Positions 16,170 to 25,638 of a stretch of DNA of 64,000 nt are shown here, piece after piece (within the stretch, counting starts at the first letter, position 1; each line of letters begins with the position of its first letter). The translations under genes were made by a program, and so were the position numbers. The notes beneath the pieces are model-generated. The model made no database searches, was not told the origin of the DNA, and worked only from the letters and a program-made list of their open reading frames with translations. Source of the DNA: JAWAFC01 sp038890815 (GTDB lineage: Archaea > Micrarchaeota > Micrarchaeia > Burarchaeales > JACRGF01). Where the stretch lies: positions 1 through 64,000 of the forward strand of contig JAWAFC010000004.1 in NCBI GenBank assembly GCA_038890815.1, given 5' to 3'.

Positions 16170-16955
16170 TCACTTCCCTATCAGCCGGTTGAACCTCTCG
16201 TTGAACTCGCGCGCGGCCTGGGCGGGGTCTTCGGCATTCAGAATGCTTCTGCCCACATTGATGAGCAGATTTTTGCCGACAGCCTTTATCACGGCCTCCT
16301 CATTGCCACCCTGCGCGCCCACTCCCGGCACGAGGAATATCATACCATCACCGACAATGTCCGCAATCTCCTCAAGCTCCCTGCCCGCCTGCGTGGCGCC
16401 CACAACAACCCCATCGCCGCCAGCCTCCCTCACTTCCCGCGCGATCCACCGATAGGCTGGAATGCCAGCTACCTCGCCCTTCATGAAGTACTTGGCTTCG
16501 GGATTGCTCATCAAGGTCAGCACAAATATGCCGAGCTCTTTCTGGTGCGCGAGCTCCACACCTTCCCGCACGTTGCCCGCAAACGGCGAGAAGGTGAGTG
16601 CATCAAAGCCAGCCTCCTTGATCCAGTACACCGAGGCGGCGTTGCTCGAGCCTATGTCGCTCAGCTTGATGTCGAGAATTGAGAGCAGGCCCTGCTCATG
16701 AATGGCCGCATTCAGTTTCTGAAATTGTCTCAGGGAAAATGGGAAGACGAACTGGAGGTTCGCTTTCGTAGCGCAACAGCTGGCACCGGTTTTTTCCACT
16801 ATATCTATGCAGTAGGCCAGCATGCCCTCTATCGCGTCCTTGCCCGCGTACCTTTTCGGGAGGGGCCGCATGCCGGGGGGTGCGGGATCGAGCCCCACGC
16901 AGAGTATGCTGCGTTTTTCCTCCCTCGCCTTCAGGTATTTATCAAAAAACCTCAT
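16170..16955 (-). CDS. pyrF: Orotidine 5'-phosphate decarboxylase
   Basis: Last step of UMP synthesis. 261 residues of the longer subfamily (like the mycobacterial type) rather than the usual 210-residue archaeal form. The catalytic D-x-K-x-x-D array is in SILDIKLSDIGSSN, and phosphate-binding residues are in FLVPGVGAQGGNEE and LINVGRSI. ATG 16955 overlaps the PrsW-gene stop by 4 nt (ATGA); upstream codons to 17081 lie inside that gene. Separated from the other pyr genes by the HEAT-repeat gene on the opposite strand. Confidence 0.93.
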   Translation of the reverse strand: MRFFDKYLKAREEKRSILCVGLDPAPPGMRPLPKRYAGKDAIEGMLAYCIDIVEKTGASCCATKANLQFVFPFSLRQFQKLNAAIHEQGLLSILDIKLSDIGSSNAASVYWIKEAGFDALTFSPFAGNVREGVELAHQKELGIFVLTLMSNPEAKYFMKGEVAGIPAYRWIAREVREAGGDGVVVGATQAGRELEEIADIVGDGMIFLVPGVGAQGGNEEAVIKAVGKNLLINVGRSILNAEDPAQAAREFNERFNRLIGK

Positions 16956-18484
16956 ACCACCACCCCGCGCGCCTCGATTCTTCTCTTTGTATCCAGCGTC
17001 GCCAGCGCGAATACGATCAGGAAGACTATCCCGAGCGCGAGCACGAGCATCGGGTTGAAGATGAACACGGGCACCTGCCATCGGAAGATCACTATCGTAT
17101 CGAGGATGGCGCCTATGTTGAAGAAAATGTGCAGAAGTATGGCGATGAACACGCCCGGGATGAAGCCGAGCTGCGCGTAGCGCGCCAGCTCCGGCCTACT
17201 TTTCATATAGCCCATGATCGCGCCAGCCGCGCTCGTGAAACTCCCATGCGCCAGCGAGTTGAAGAAGGAGCGGTAGAGAATGAGCGCGATCCAGGCGCGG
17301 ATTCCCCACTGGAGGGGGTTGGCCTCGAGCGCGAAGTAAAACCAGTTCTCGATGAACGAGAAGCCCACGCCCGCGGCAAAACCATACAGCAGGCCATCAA
17401 GCGCGTCGTCCATCTCATGGTGCCCGGCGAGTATGACCACGCCGGCGCCCTTGAGCATTTCCTCGACAACCGGCGCGAGCAGCGCCGTGCCCAGCAGCAC
17501 CGCGCCTATGTCGCCCCCCACTCTCGCTTCCCCAAAGAGCGCCTCGACAAAGCCCGTGCCGACAGTGTTTATCATAAAGGAGAGGAATGCAGCCAGCACG
17601 CCCCACATGAACGCGCTGAAAACAAACCGCAGAGGCTCCCTCTCATAATAGTCAGCGATCCACGCCGCAACGACGTAGAGGAGCGGCACGGCGAGCGCGC
17701 TCATTCCGGCAATGGCGAAAACGCGCAGCCCCAGTTCGGCGCCAAGCAGCGACATCAACTGCGAGAAGATGAGCGAGACGACAACGAGCCCCCCCGCAAA
17801 TTCGAGCACCCAGAAGAGTGGGTTGAGCAGGATATCGGCGAGCACTTCCCTGAGCGGCCTTCCCTTTACAATGGGGAATATGAGCGTGCGCAGCGTGTAC
17901 TCGCCGGGCACGAGCTCGCCCTCATCCCTTCTCCTGTAGGCCACATCAACCACAATGAACAGCAGGAAGGCGAGCAGGATGGCCACAATGGGCACAACGA
18001 GCACATAGGCCCGGATGAGCACATCGCGCACGTTCTTCTCCAGATAGGCCTGCCATTTTTCCTCAAGCGAAAACTCATACCCCGCCACATCGCCGCCGGC
18101 CCCCACCCCAACCAGCGCATAGCGCATGGTCCTGACATTCTCATTCCAGTAATCGAACTCCACCTCAAAGGTGAAGTTCCTGGCGCTCGCCGGCGGAACC
18201 TCGCCGAGGCTCTTGTAAACAACCCATCTGGCCGGCTCTCGCACAGCAAAGAAAACTTCGAGCGTCTCGTTGGAGGGATTGCGTACGCTAGCGGCAATCT
18301 CCACCATCGAACGCGATTCGTTAAAAAGAATTTCCTCCCTCGTGTCGGTGATGGTGGCATCAAGCGGCCTGCCCGAGAGCTGCTCGGGCGCGAAGGCAGT
18401 CGGGATGGCGGCGAGCGTCGCGGGACATAGCGCCAGCAGGAAAACAACAAGCCATCCGCCCGCGCTACGCATCGCCACCCTCAT
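16952..18484 (-). CDS. PrsW family intramembrane metalloprotease-like protein
   Basis: 510 residues. A signal peptide (WLVVFLLALCPATLAA) and an extracellular beta-domain of about 120 residues (with Asn-x-Ser/Thr sites) precede at least eight membrane helices. The PrsW signature is present in the membrane part: LLAPVVEEMLKGAG (Glu-Glu-x-x-Lys), DGLLYGFAAGVGFSFIEN, LAHGSFTS and ILLHIFFNIG, giving Glu and His metal ligands. PrsW in Bacillus cleaves an anti-sigma factor at site 1; the archaeal substrate is unknown. The fused outside domain may sense a signal (inference). It is followed by pyrF with a 4-nt overlap. Confidence 0.85.
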   Translation of the reverse strand: MRVAMRSAGGWLVVFLLALCPATLAAIPTAFAPEQLSGRPLDATITDTREEILFNESRSMVEIAASVRNPSNETLEVFFAVREPARWVVYKSLGEVPPASARNFTFEVEFDYWNENVRTMRYALVGVGAGGDVAGYEFSLEEKWQAYLEKNVRDVLIRAYVLVVPIVAILLAFLLFIVVDVAYRRRDEGELVPGEYTLRTLIFPIVKGRPLREVLADILLNPLFWVLEFAGGLVVVSLIFSQLMSLLGAELGLRVFAIAGMSALAVPLLYVVAAWIADYYEREPLRFVFSAFMWGVLAAFLSFMINTVGTGFVEALFGEARVGGDIGAVLLGTALLAPVVEEMLKGAGVVILAGHHEMDDALDGLLYGFAAGVGFSFIENWFYFALEANPLQWGIRAWIALILYRSFFNSLAHGSFTSAAGAIMGYMKSRPELARYAQLGFIPGVFIAILLHIFFNIGAILDTIVIFRWQVPVFIFNPMLVLALGIVFLIVFALATLDTKRRIEARGVVV

Positions 18485-18500
18485 TTCTTCGCACGCTTGC

Positions 18501-18508
18501 TTTTAATA
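18501..18508. promoter_or_regulatory. Shared bidirectional TATA box
   Basis: ttttaata lies about 26 nt before the rtcB ATG (18531), and its complement tattaaaa about 20 nt before the PrsW-gene ATG (18484). No other box is visible in the 46-nt gap. Confidence 0.5.
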
Positions 18509-18530
18509 GTTATCCGCCGTAATTATATGC

Positions 18531-20000
18531 ATGACCCACGAGCCCAGGAAGCCCGAGCTCATCAAAATCTCAGATGTCGAGTGGGAGATAGGCAGCGACT
18601 TCAAGCCAGGCATGCGCGTGCCCGCGCGCATCATCGCCACGCAGAAGCTCCTCAACGAGATGGACCTGCAAGTGTATGACCAGATAACAAATGTTGCCAC
18701 CTTGCCGGGAATACTCAGGCACGCTTACTGCATGCCGGATGGTCACAGCGGTTATGGCTTTCCCATCGGCGGTGTGGCCGCCATGGAGCTTGAGGGCGGA
18801 GTCATCTCTCCGGGCGGCATCGGTTTCGATATAAATTGCGGCATGCGCCTTTGTCTCACCAACCTCACCCTCGAGGATGTCAAGCCAAAGCTCAAGCAGC
18901 TCGTGGACGAGCTTTTCAAACGAGTCCCCGCGGGCGTGGGCTGCACGGGCTTCGTGAAGCTCTCCAAAAACGAGTTTAGGGAAGTTCTGGAGCGCGGGGC
19001 GCAGTGGTGCGTAGAGAAGGGCTATGGCTGGAAAGAGGATTTGGAGAGGACTGAGGAAAACGGGTGCATCGAGGGCGCAGATGCGGACAAGGTAAGCCAA
19101 AAAGCCATCGACCGCGGGTTCAACCAGATAGGCACGCTCGGTTCGGGCAACCATTACCTGGAAATTCAGGTCGCAAAGCCCGAGGCTGTTTATGATGAGA
19201 GAACAGCCAAGGCGTTCGGCATTACCCTGCCGAACCAGATCGTGGTTATGTTCCACTGCGGCAGCAGAGGTTTCGGCCACCAGGTGGCTTCGGACTACCT
19301 CGAGCTTTTCCTGCGCGTCATGGAGAAAAAATACGGCATAAAGATTCTCGACAGGGAGCTGGCATGCGCGCCATTCAACTCCCCAGAGGGGCAGGATTAC
19401 TTTGCAGCCATGAAGTGTGCTGTGAATATGAGTTTTGCCAACAGGCAAGTCATCCTACACCGCATCCGCGAGGTTTTCTCGAGCGTGTTCGGCCGCGACC
19501 CCGAGTCGCTCGGCCTTCACCAGGTATACGATGTGGCGCACAACATAGCAAAAATAGAGGAGCACATTGTGGATGGCCAGAGGAAAAAAGTGCTCGTGCA
19601 CAGGAAGGGCGCCACGCGCTCTTTCGGCCCGGGCAGGGAGGAACTTCCGCCCATCTACCGTTCCATAGGCCAGCCGGTCATAATCGGTGGCAGCATGGAA
19701 ACGGGCTCCTATCTTCTTCTCGGCACAAAGGTCGCCGAAGAGAAAACCTGGGGCTCCACCGCGCACGGAAGCGGGCGGTCGATGAGCAGGACAAAGGCGA
19801 AGCATCTCTTCAGGGGCGAGAAGCTCCAGCAGGATATGGCCAGCCGCGGCATTTATGTGCGCTCAGTCTCCTTCGCGGGGCTGGCCGAGGAGGCGGGTGC
19901 GGCCTACAAAAGCATCGATGAGGTCATCGAGGCGACCCACCTCGCGGGCATCTCCACAAAGGTCGTCCGCCTCGTTCCCATAGGCAACATAAAGGGCTAA
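18531..20000 (+). CDS. rtcB: tRNA-splicing ligase RtcB
   Basis: GTP- and Mn-dependent ligase that joins 2',3'-cyclic phosphate and 5'-OH RNA ends; in archaea it seals tRNA exons after BHB cleavage. 489 residues without intein. Conserved motifs include DGHSGYGFPIGGVAA, GGIGFDINCGMRL (metal-binding Cys), GTLGSGNHYLEIQ, FHCGSRGFGHQV, the guanylated-His region VHRKGATRSFGPG, IIGGSMETGSYLLLGT and STAHGSGRSMSR. The next gene is its activator archease. The intron-containing and permuted tRNA genes in this window would be its substrates. Confidence 0.97.
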   Translation: MTHEPRKPELIKISDVEWEIGSDFKPGMRVPARIIATQKLLNEMDLQVYDQITNVATLPGILRHAYCMPDGHSGYGFPIGGVAAMELEGGVISPGGIGFDINCGMRLCLTNLTLEDVKPKLKQLVDELFKRVPAGVGCTGFVKLSKNEFREVLERGAQWCVEKGYGWKEDLERTEENGCIEGADADKVSQKAIDRGFNQIGTLGSGNHYLEIQVAKPEAVYDERTAKAFGITLPNQIVVMFHCGSRGFGHQVASDYLELFLRVMEKKYGIKILDRELACAPFNSPEGQDYFAAMKCAVNMSFANRQVILHRIREVFSSVFGRDPESLGLHQVYDVAHNIAKIEEHIVDGQRKKVLVHRKGATRSFGPGREELPPIYRSIGQPVIIGGSMETGSYLLLGTKVAEEKTWGSTAHGSGRSMSRTKAKHLFRGEKLQQDMASRGIYVRSVSFAGLAEEAGAAYKSIDEVIEATHLAGISTKVVRLVPIGNIKG

Positions 20001-20002
20001 CC

Positions 20003-20431
20003 ATGCCTTTCAAATTCCTGGAGGGCCTGACAGTTGCCGATGTGGCTTTTCAGGCCACTGGCAGGAGCCTCGCTGAGCTGTTTGTCTCCTCCGCAAAAGC
20101 GACCGAGAGCGTCATGGCCAAGCTTGAGACGATAAACCCCCGCCTCTCGCGCACAATTCGCCTCTCCCGGCCATCACTCGAGGAGCTCCTATATGCCTTT
20201 CTTAACGAGCTCGTCTTTCTCAAAGACAGCAAAGGCCTTCTCTTTTCCAAATTCAGGGTGAAGGTAAAGGAGAAGAAAGGGACGTGGGCGCTCGAGGCGA
20301 CCGCCAAAGGCGAGAGGCTCGATCCGCAGAGGCACGTGCTGCTCATGGATGTGAAGGCGGCAACAATGCACAAGTTTGAGTTGAAGAGGACGAGGGCAGG
20401 CTGGCGCGCGCAGGTCGTTCTGGATGTGTGA
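20003..20431 (+). CDS. Archease, RtcB activator
   Basis: Promotes RtcB guanylation and multiple turnover in tRNA splicing. 142 residues, with FKFLEGLTVADVAFQATGRS at the N-terminus and HVLLMDVKAATMHKFEL plus AQVVLDV at the C-terminus, where the family has its conserved Asp and His residues. It starts 2 nt after the rtcB stop, the usual rtcB-archease operon. Confidence 0.93.
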   Translation: MPFKFLEGLTVADVAFQATGRSLAELFVSSAKATESVMAKLETINPRLSRTIRLSRPSLEELLYAFLNELVFLKDSKGLLFSKFRVKVKEKKGTWALEATAKGERLDPQRHVLLMDVKAATMHKFELKRTRAGWRAQVVLDV

Positions 20432-20536
20432 AAAGCAAGCCTTAATATACTTCCTCCTCCCTATATTTACGTCGTAAACCTCTTTAATTTAAAAATTAGC
20501 CTGCGATAGTAAAGCGGGCGTCCAGTAGGAGAAAAA

Positions 20537-21085
20537 ATGGAACTCATCAACATTCCGGCCGAGCGCGTGGCAGTGCTTGTCGGAAGCAATGGCGAGACGA
20601 AACGAAGGATTGAGAAAATGGGCGGCGTCAAGCTCAAGATCGGCAGGGAAGGTGAGGTTGAGATCCATGGCAAGGACTCGTACAGCGAGTGGCGCGCCAA
20701 GGAGGTTGTACGTGCCATCGGCAGGGGCTTCTCCCCCGACAAGGCAGTAAAGCTATTCGACGAGGATTATTATTTCAAGGTCATTGACCTCAAAGATATA
20801 CTGGGCTCGGACAAAGATGTTATCAGAACAAAGGGGCGCATCATCGGCGAGAAGGGCAAGGCGAGAAGGATCATAGAGGAGCTCAGCGAGGCGGAGTTGT
20901 GCGTGTATGGCAACACCGTGGCGATCATAGGCCGCCTTTCCGAACTGACTCTCGCCGAGGAGGCTGTGAGCGCGCTCATCAGGGGAGCCTCGCACGCGCG
21001 CGTGTGGTCCATTCTTGAAAAAGGACGCAGGCGGCTCAAGGAAGAGCGTAGCGGGCTGTGGGAGAAAGGCGAAGAAGAGCGTTAG
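20537..21085 (+). CDS. KH-domain RNA-binding protein (Dim2/Pno1-like)
   Basis: 182 residues with two KH domains: RVAVLVGSNGETKRRIEK at the N-terminus and RTKGRIIGEKGKARRIIEEL in the second half, each with the GxxG loop. This is the universal archaeal KH protein that stands next to top6B and is related to eukaryotic Dim2/Pno1, which acts in 18S rRNA maturation. A good ribosome site (AGGAG) lies 5 nt before the ATG, and an AT-rich box (tttaatttaaaaa, about 20483) lies further upstream, so this transcript has a leader. It directly precedes top6B. Confidence 0.88.
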   Translation: MELINIPAERVAVLVGSNGETKRRIEKMGGVKLKIGREGEVEIHGKDSYSEWRAKEVVRAIGRGFSPDKAVKLFDEDYYFKVIDLKDILGSDKDVIRTKGRIIGEKGKARRIIEELSEAELCVYGNTVAIIGRLSELTLAEEAVSALIRGASHARVWSILEKGRRRLKEERSGLWEKGEEER

Positions 21086-21094
21086 GTGAACCGG

Positions 21095-22744
21095 ATGGCC
21101 AATAAGATGGTTGCAGAGGAGATTTTCAAGGAATTCAAAGAGCACAGCGTGGCCGAATTCTTCCGTAAGAACAGGCAGATGTTGGGCTTCTCGGGCAAGG
21201 TTCGCAGCCTCACCACCATAGTGCACGAATATGTTACCAACTCGCTCGATGCCTGCGAGGAGGCTGGCATACTGCCCGACATCACAGTCAAGATAGAGGT
21301 TCTGCCCGACGAGCATGTGCGCGTGACCGCCGAGGACAATGGGCCTGGCATTCCGAAGGAGCACATAGGCAAGGCGCTCGGCATGATGTTATCGGGCACA
21401 AAATTCCATCGCTACATGCAGCAGAGAGGGCAGCAGGGAATTGGCGCGAGTGGTTGTACGATGTTTGCCCAGATGACCACGGGCAAGCCCATCCATGCGA
21501 AGAGCGGCACGGGCAATGGCATGGTGTATGAGTGCGACATCAGCGTGGATGTCAAGACGAATACACCGAACGTTTTCAACCTCACAGAATCCCCTGGCAA
21601 CTTCAGGGGTCTTGTGGTGAGCGGGGAATTCGCCGAGGTGAAGTACGACAGAAGCGAGCACAGCGCGCTCGAGTACCTCAAGCGGACGGCCATGGCCAAT
21701 CCTCACGCCCAGATCACCTTCATCGACCCTGAGGGAGATAAGTTTGTCTTTCCGCGCGCCGTGCAGGAAGTGCCAGAGAGGCCGAAAGAAGTGCAGCCAC
21801 ATCCGCTCGGCATAACCACCAACGACCTCATGGACTGGGCGAGCCATGCCGAGCAACGCAAGCTCTCCTCCTTCCTTGTTCAGACCTTTGCGCGCATGAG
21901 CTCGGCCAAAGTCGATGAGCTGCGCGCGCTCCTTCCGCACATCAACTTTGACAAGAATCCGCGCGAGCTGCGGTGGGCTGAGGCTGAGGCGATCGTGAAG
22001 GCTTTCCAGAGCATGAAGTGGATTGCTCCGGCCACTGACAGCGTGCGCCCCATAGGCCAAGCGCAGATAGAGAAGGCGCTCAAAAATGTCCTGAACCCAG
22101 AGTTCCTCAGCGTGAGGGAAAGAAAGCCAAGCGTCTACCGCGGGGGAGTTCCGTTTGTTATAGAGACGGCCATCGCCTATGGAGGAAAGGCGGGCAGGCC
22201 GAGTGCGGCCGGCACAGTGGGCCTTGACATCCTGCGTTTCGCCAACCGCGCTCCCCTCCTCTTCGATGGGGGTGGATGCGCCATCACAGAAGCTGTGAAG
22301 AGCATCGACTGGGGAAGATATGGTGTCAAGGACCTCGAAAACACACCCATCTCGGTTTTCGTGAACATCGCGAGCGTGTTTGTTCCATACACCGGGGCCG
22401 GAAAGCAGGCGGTGGCGAGCGAGGAGGAAATCATCACCGAGATCCGCTACGGGATAATGGAAGTTGCCAGAGATCTACAAAGATATCTCGCGGGCAAAAT
22501 CCGCGAGAGCGATCGTGAGGCCAAGCGCAAGGCCATCCTGCGTTATGTCAGACAGCTCTCGTACGATCTCCCCGAGCTCGCCGGCAGAGGCAAGAGTGAG
22601 GAAATAGAGAAGAAGCTCATCGAGCTGGTGCAGAGCAAATACGCCAGGGCTCTCGAGGTTGATGAGAGCGAGGAAAAGGCCGAAGAGAAGAGTGGGGAGG
22701 CGATGGAGGAGATGGAGGAAGCGGAGGGCGAGAGGGAGGAATGA
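21095..22744 (+). CDS. top6B: DNA topoisomerase VI subunit B
   Basis: ATPase subunit of the type IIB topoisomerase that relaxes supercoils and decatenates DNA. GHKL ATP-binding motifs are visible: HEYVTNSLDACEEAG (N box), VTAEDNGPGIP (G1) and RGQQGIGASGC (G2); the transducer domain has DGGGCAITEAVKSIDW. The 549 residues end in an acidic Glu-rich tail. I prefer ATG 21095 to GTG 21086 because AGGTGA just before it is a ribosome site and overlaps the GTG. Lies between the KH gene and top6A, a common archaeal order. Confidence 0.96.
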   Translation: MANKMVAEEIFKEFKEHSVAEFFRKNRQMLGFSGKVRSLTTIVHEYVTNSLDACEEAGILPDITVKIEVLPDEHVRVTAEDNGPGIPKEHIGKALGMMLSGTKFHRYMQQRGQQGIGASGCTMFAQMTTGKPIHAKSGTGNGMVYECDISVDVKTNTPNVFNLTESPGNFRGLVVSGEFAEVKYDRSEHSALEYLKRTAMANPHAQITFIDPEGDKFVFPRAVQEVPERPKEVQPHPLGITTNDLMDWASHAEQRKLSSFLVQTFARMSSAKVDELRALLPHINFDKNPRELRWAEAEAIVKAFQSMKWIAPATDSVRPIGQAQIEKALKNVLNPEFLSVRERKPSVYRGGVPFVIETAIAYGGKAGRPSAAGTVGLDILRFANRAPLLFDGGGCAITEAVKSIDWGRYGVKDLENTPISVFVNIASVFVPYTGAGKQAVASEEEIITEIRYGIMEVARDLQRYLAGKIRESDREAKRKAILRYVRQLSYDLPELAGRGKSEEIEKKLIELVQSKYARALEVDESEEKAEEKSGEAMEEMEEAEGEREE

Positions 22745-22748
22745 GAGC

Positions 22749-23849
22749 ATGGTGGAGAGGACCGAAACAATTCGAAGGCTCGAAGGGCTCGGCAGGCAGA
22801 TGCTCGCCGAGATAGAGAGCGATAAATCCCCTACATTCGAGACGAAGGTGCGCGCCAAGACCAACATATTCTATGATGAGACGCTTGGCTGCATCCGCCT
22901 CGGCGATAAGAGGGAGACGCGCACGTTCCTCAACGTCGCACAGGCGCGCAAGTTCATGCAGACGGTCGCTGTGGCAGCCAAGTGCAAGAAGTTCCTCCTT
23001 GAGAACTCGCACACCTCAATCAGGGGCCTGTTCTATCAGCTCAAGTTTTCACTCGGCGAGGACGTTGAGGAGGAGCTCTTCAGCGAGCAGACCGAGAGCA
23101 ATCCTCTTGTCGAGGATTTGGAGGTCGCGCTCAATGTCAAGAGGGAGGACCTCAACCTCTCCACAGACCGCAAGGGCGTGGTGGCGGGCCCGCTCGTCAT
23201 CCGCGACCGTTTCGGTGGGGAAGAGAACATCATCGACTGCACAAAGCAGGGCAGGAGCGGCTGGATGATCCCAAGCGATGTCGATAACGGCATGGACTTT
23301 GTGAAGTGCGAGGCCGACTACGTGCTCGTTGTCGAGAAGGATGCGCTGTGGCAGAGGTTGAATGAGGATAAGTTCTGGCAGAAGGACAACTGCATCCTCA
23401 TCACACCCAAAGGGCAGGCCTCGCGAGGCTGCAGGCGGCTCATCCGAAAGCTCGCCGACCTCAAACTGCCCGTGTACATCTGCACCGACTGCGATGCCTG
23501 GGGATGGTACATCTACTGGGCCATAAAGACGGGCAGCATGAACCTCGCATACCTGGCAAACGAGATAGCCACGCCCGAGGCCAAATTCATCGGCGTGACG
23601 CTCAAAGACCTCGAGACGTACGATTTTCTGAAGAAGCTGACCATAAAAGCCAAGGAAGTCGATCTGAAACGTGCCGAGGAGATGCTGACCTATCCATGGA
23701 TAAGCGTGCACAAGGAGTGGGTGGAGGAGCTCAAGCGCGTGCTCGAGAAAAAAATAAAGCTGGAGCAGGATGCCTTGCAGGGGCCCCGCCTGACCTTCGT
23801 GGGGGACTACATCAGGGAAAAGATACAAAACAAGGACTTCCTGCCGTGA
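22749..23849 (+). CDS. top6A: DNA topoisomerase VI subunit A
   Basis: DNA-cleaving subunit, homologous to Spo11. 366 residues. The catalytic Tyr is probably Tyr96 in TSIRGLFYQLKF. The Toprim metal residues are visible as Glu in VLVVEKDAL and Asp-x-Asp in ICTDCDAWGWY. ATG 22749 follows a GGGAGG ribosome site inside the last codons of top6B, with a 4-nt gap after its stop. A longer frame from 22659 is a shadow of top6B. Confidence 0.96.
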   Translation: MVERTETIRRLEGLGRQMLAEIESDKSPTFETKVRAKTNIFYDETLGCIRLGDKRETRTFLNVAQARKFMQTVAVAAKCKKFLLENSHTSIRGLFYQLKFSLGEDVEEELFSEQTESNPLVEDLEVALNVKREDLNLSTDRKGVVAGPLVIRDRFGGEENIIDCTKQGRSGWMIPSDVDNGMDFVKCEADYVLVVEKDALWQRLNEDKFWQKDNCILITPKGQASRGCRRLIRKLADLKLPVYICTDCDAWGWYIYWAIKTGSMNLAYLANEIATPEAKFIGVTLKDLETYDFLKKLTIKAKEVDLKRAEEMLTYPWISVHKEWVEELKRVLEKKIKLEQDALQGPRLTFVGDYIREKIQNKDFLP

Positions 23850-23904
23850 GCGGGCGCACGGGCAAGCTTCGGCTGAATTTAAATATCCAAAATGCCATAA
23901 CAAT

Positions 23905-24870
23905 TTGCTTGTGGCAAACAAAATTTTTTGGGCTGCCGGAAAAGATAGGGAAAACATCGCTTTAGTATTGCGACAGGTGGAAGCAGAGCATCCGCAGCTC
24001 ATAAGCAAAATACGCGGCGCTCGTGTTCTGATAAAACCAAATTTTGTCGACCCCGACATCCCACGCGCTTGCTCCGCACCCAGTACCATAGGCGCTGTGG
24101 CCCGGTGGGTTATCAAACATGGCGCCAGCGCAGTGTTTGTGGGGGATGATGGTTGCATCCATGCGCAGAAAAAAGCACGGGCCCATGGAATCAGGGAATT
24201 CTCCAGATATGCCGGAGAAAAGCTTGGGCTGACCAAAGAGCTTGAGAAGATAAAGGCGGAGACGGGCGTTGCGGTTTCATACCTGGAGCTGTCCTCTCTC
24301 AAAACAATTCAATTCCAGGGCATTCCGCTGAGAGACACAAGCTCCTTCCAAGTCGTCTCGATAGCACTTCCGAAAGTTCATGGGGAATTTGTCTTCAGCG
24401 GAGCTTGCAAGAATCTTATTGGGCTTATTCCGGGCGAAAGGCGGGAGGAGGTAGTTCATCCGACTCTGCCACTAAAAATGGAAATGAAGGTTCTTTACCG
24501 CAAAGTCGAGGACAGGCTGGTTTTGCTGGACAAGCCCCACACAGTCAGAATACCCCACCCAGACTATCAAAAGCAGCACGATGTGATGCAGCGGCTGATT
24601 CGGCATATTCAGAATGCCGGAAACTTTTTGCTTCACATTCTAGATGGCATGATTGGCCTTTTCGTTCATGAGCATTGCGGCAATGCAAAGGAATTGAATT
24701 TCGCTGTGGCGGGAAGCAACCCGGTGGATGTTGATGTCGCTTGCTATACCGCGCTGGGAATTCCCGCGGGAAGCGTCTTTTATCTGCCCGATTGGCAGGA
24801 TATGCGGGGCACACAGATTGGCATACTGGATGAAATTTCGCGTGGTTTGTGGATAGGGAGAGAATTCTGA
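23905..24870 (+). CDS. DUF362 domain protein
   Basis: About 321 residues with the DUF362 pattern: GARVLIKPNFVDPD, STIGAVARWVIKHGASAVFVGDD and ALPKVHGEFVFSGACKNLIGLIPG near the middle, then AGSNPVDVDVACYTALGIP at the end. Some DUF362 proteins are fused to iron-sulfur domains; none is seen here. The role is not established. An atttaaatat box (about 23877-23886) is followed by TTG 23905 and GTG 23911, either of which may be the leaderless start. The C-terminus runs almost into the convergent kinase gene. Confidence 0.8.
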   Translation: MLVANKIFWAAGKDRENIALVLRQVEAEHPQLISKIRGARVLIKPNFVDPDIPRACSAPSTIGAVARWVIKHGASAVFVGDDGCIHAQKKARAHGIREFSRYAGEKLGLTKELEKIKAETGVAVSYLELSSLKTIQFQGIPLRDTSSFQVVSIALPKVHGEFVFSGACKNLIGLIPGERREEVVHPTLPLKMEMKVLYRKVEDRLVLLDKPHTVRIPHPDYQKQHDVMQRLIRHIQNAGNFLLHILDGMIGLFVHEHCGNAKELNFAVAGSNPVDVDVACYTALGIPAGSVFYLPDWQDMRGTQIGILDEISRGLWIGREF

Positions 24871-24872
24871 AC

Positions 24873-25628
24873 TTATCCCCCCACAATCATAGTGCCGATC
24901 TTTTCGCCCTCGAGCGCGCGCAGGATGACGGCCCGCTCACTTCCGTCAAGAATCCACACCTTGGGCAGGCGCGCCTCGATGCATGCACGCATTTTCGGAA
25001 TCATGCCGCCCGTGACAACTTTTTCCTCAATCAGCTTGCCCAGCTCGCGCGTTGTTATCCTCGGAATCACCCGCCCATCTTTTCCCAGCAGTCCCTTGAG
25101 CTCGCCGATTATCATGAGCTTTGCCCCAAGCGACTTCGCCACCTGCGTGGCTATGTCATCGGCATCGGCATTCAGTATAGTCTTATTCTTCTTATCATAG
25201 ATGAGTGGGGGGATGACTATCACGTATTTTTCCATGAGCTCGCGGAAGAGTTCGTTGTCAACTTTCACCACATCGCCCTCAAGGCCCCTTTCCTCGGCAG
25301 CTTTCCCCACAATGCTCGCGCCGTAAACGCCCGCCAGCCCCACCGCGCGTATGCCCTCATTCTCAAGCGCCTCCACCCAATCAAGGTTGAGTTTCCCGAA
25401 AGCCATCTTTGCCAGCGCCAGCGTTTCGGCATCGGTCACCCTCCTGCCCTCAACGAAGCGCGTCTGTTTTCCCATTCGCTGGAGAAGCGCCGAGAGCTGT
25501 TCCTGCCCGCCGTGCACGAGTATCACATATCTCTCTTTTCTCACTTCCTTTATTTGTGGCACGAGCTCGTGCATGCGGGCGGCCATTTTTCCAGAGAGCT
25601 TTATCACAAGCGTCTCGCGCAGGGCCAT
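24873..25628 (-). CDS. argB: Acetylglutamate kinase or LysW-linked amino acid kinase
   Basis: Amino acid kinase family, 251 residues: LVIKLSGKM at the start, VILVHGGQEQL, NADADDIATQVAKSLGA and KVVTGGMIPKMRACIEA. It phosphorylates the side-chain carboxylate of N-acetylglutamate (arginine route) or of a LysW-bound glutamate or aminoadipate. The carrier cannot be decided from this gene, and neither LysW nor LysX is in the window. ATG 25628 has an AAGGTGGG site and lies 10 nt after the argC stop, so the two form an operon. An earlier frame start at 25682 lies inside argC. Confidence 0.88.
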   Translation of the reverse strand: MALRETLVIKLSGKMAARMHELVPQIKEVRKERYVILVHGGQEQLSALLQRMGKQTRFVEGRRVTDAETLALAKMAFGKLNLDWVEALENEGIRAVGLAGVYGASIVGKAAEERGLEGDVVKVDNELFRELMEKYVIVIPPLIYDKKNKTILNADADDIATQVAKSLGAKLMIIGELKGLLGKDGRVIPRITTRELGKLIEEKVVTGGMIPKMRACIEARLPKVWILDGSERAVILRALEGEKIGTMIVGG

Positions 25629-25638
25629 CGCACCCACC

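Noticed and set aside
16880..18430. 516-residue plus-strand frame opposite the PrsW-like gene
   Set aside because: Arg/His/Glu-rich composition typical of an antisense frame in GC-rich DNA; the minus strand has clear PrsW motifs.
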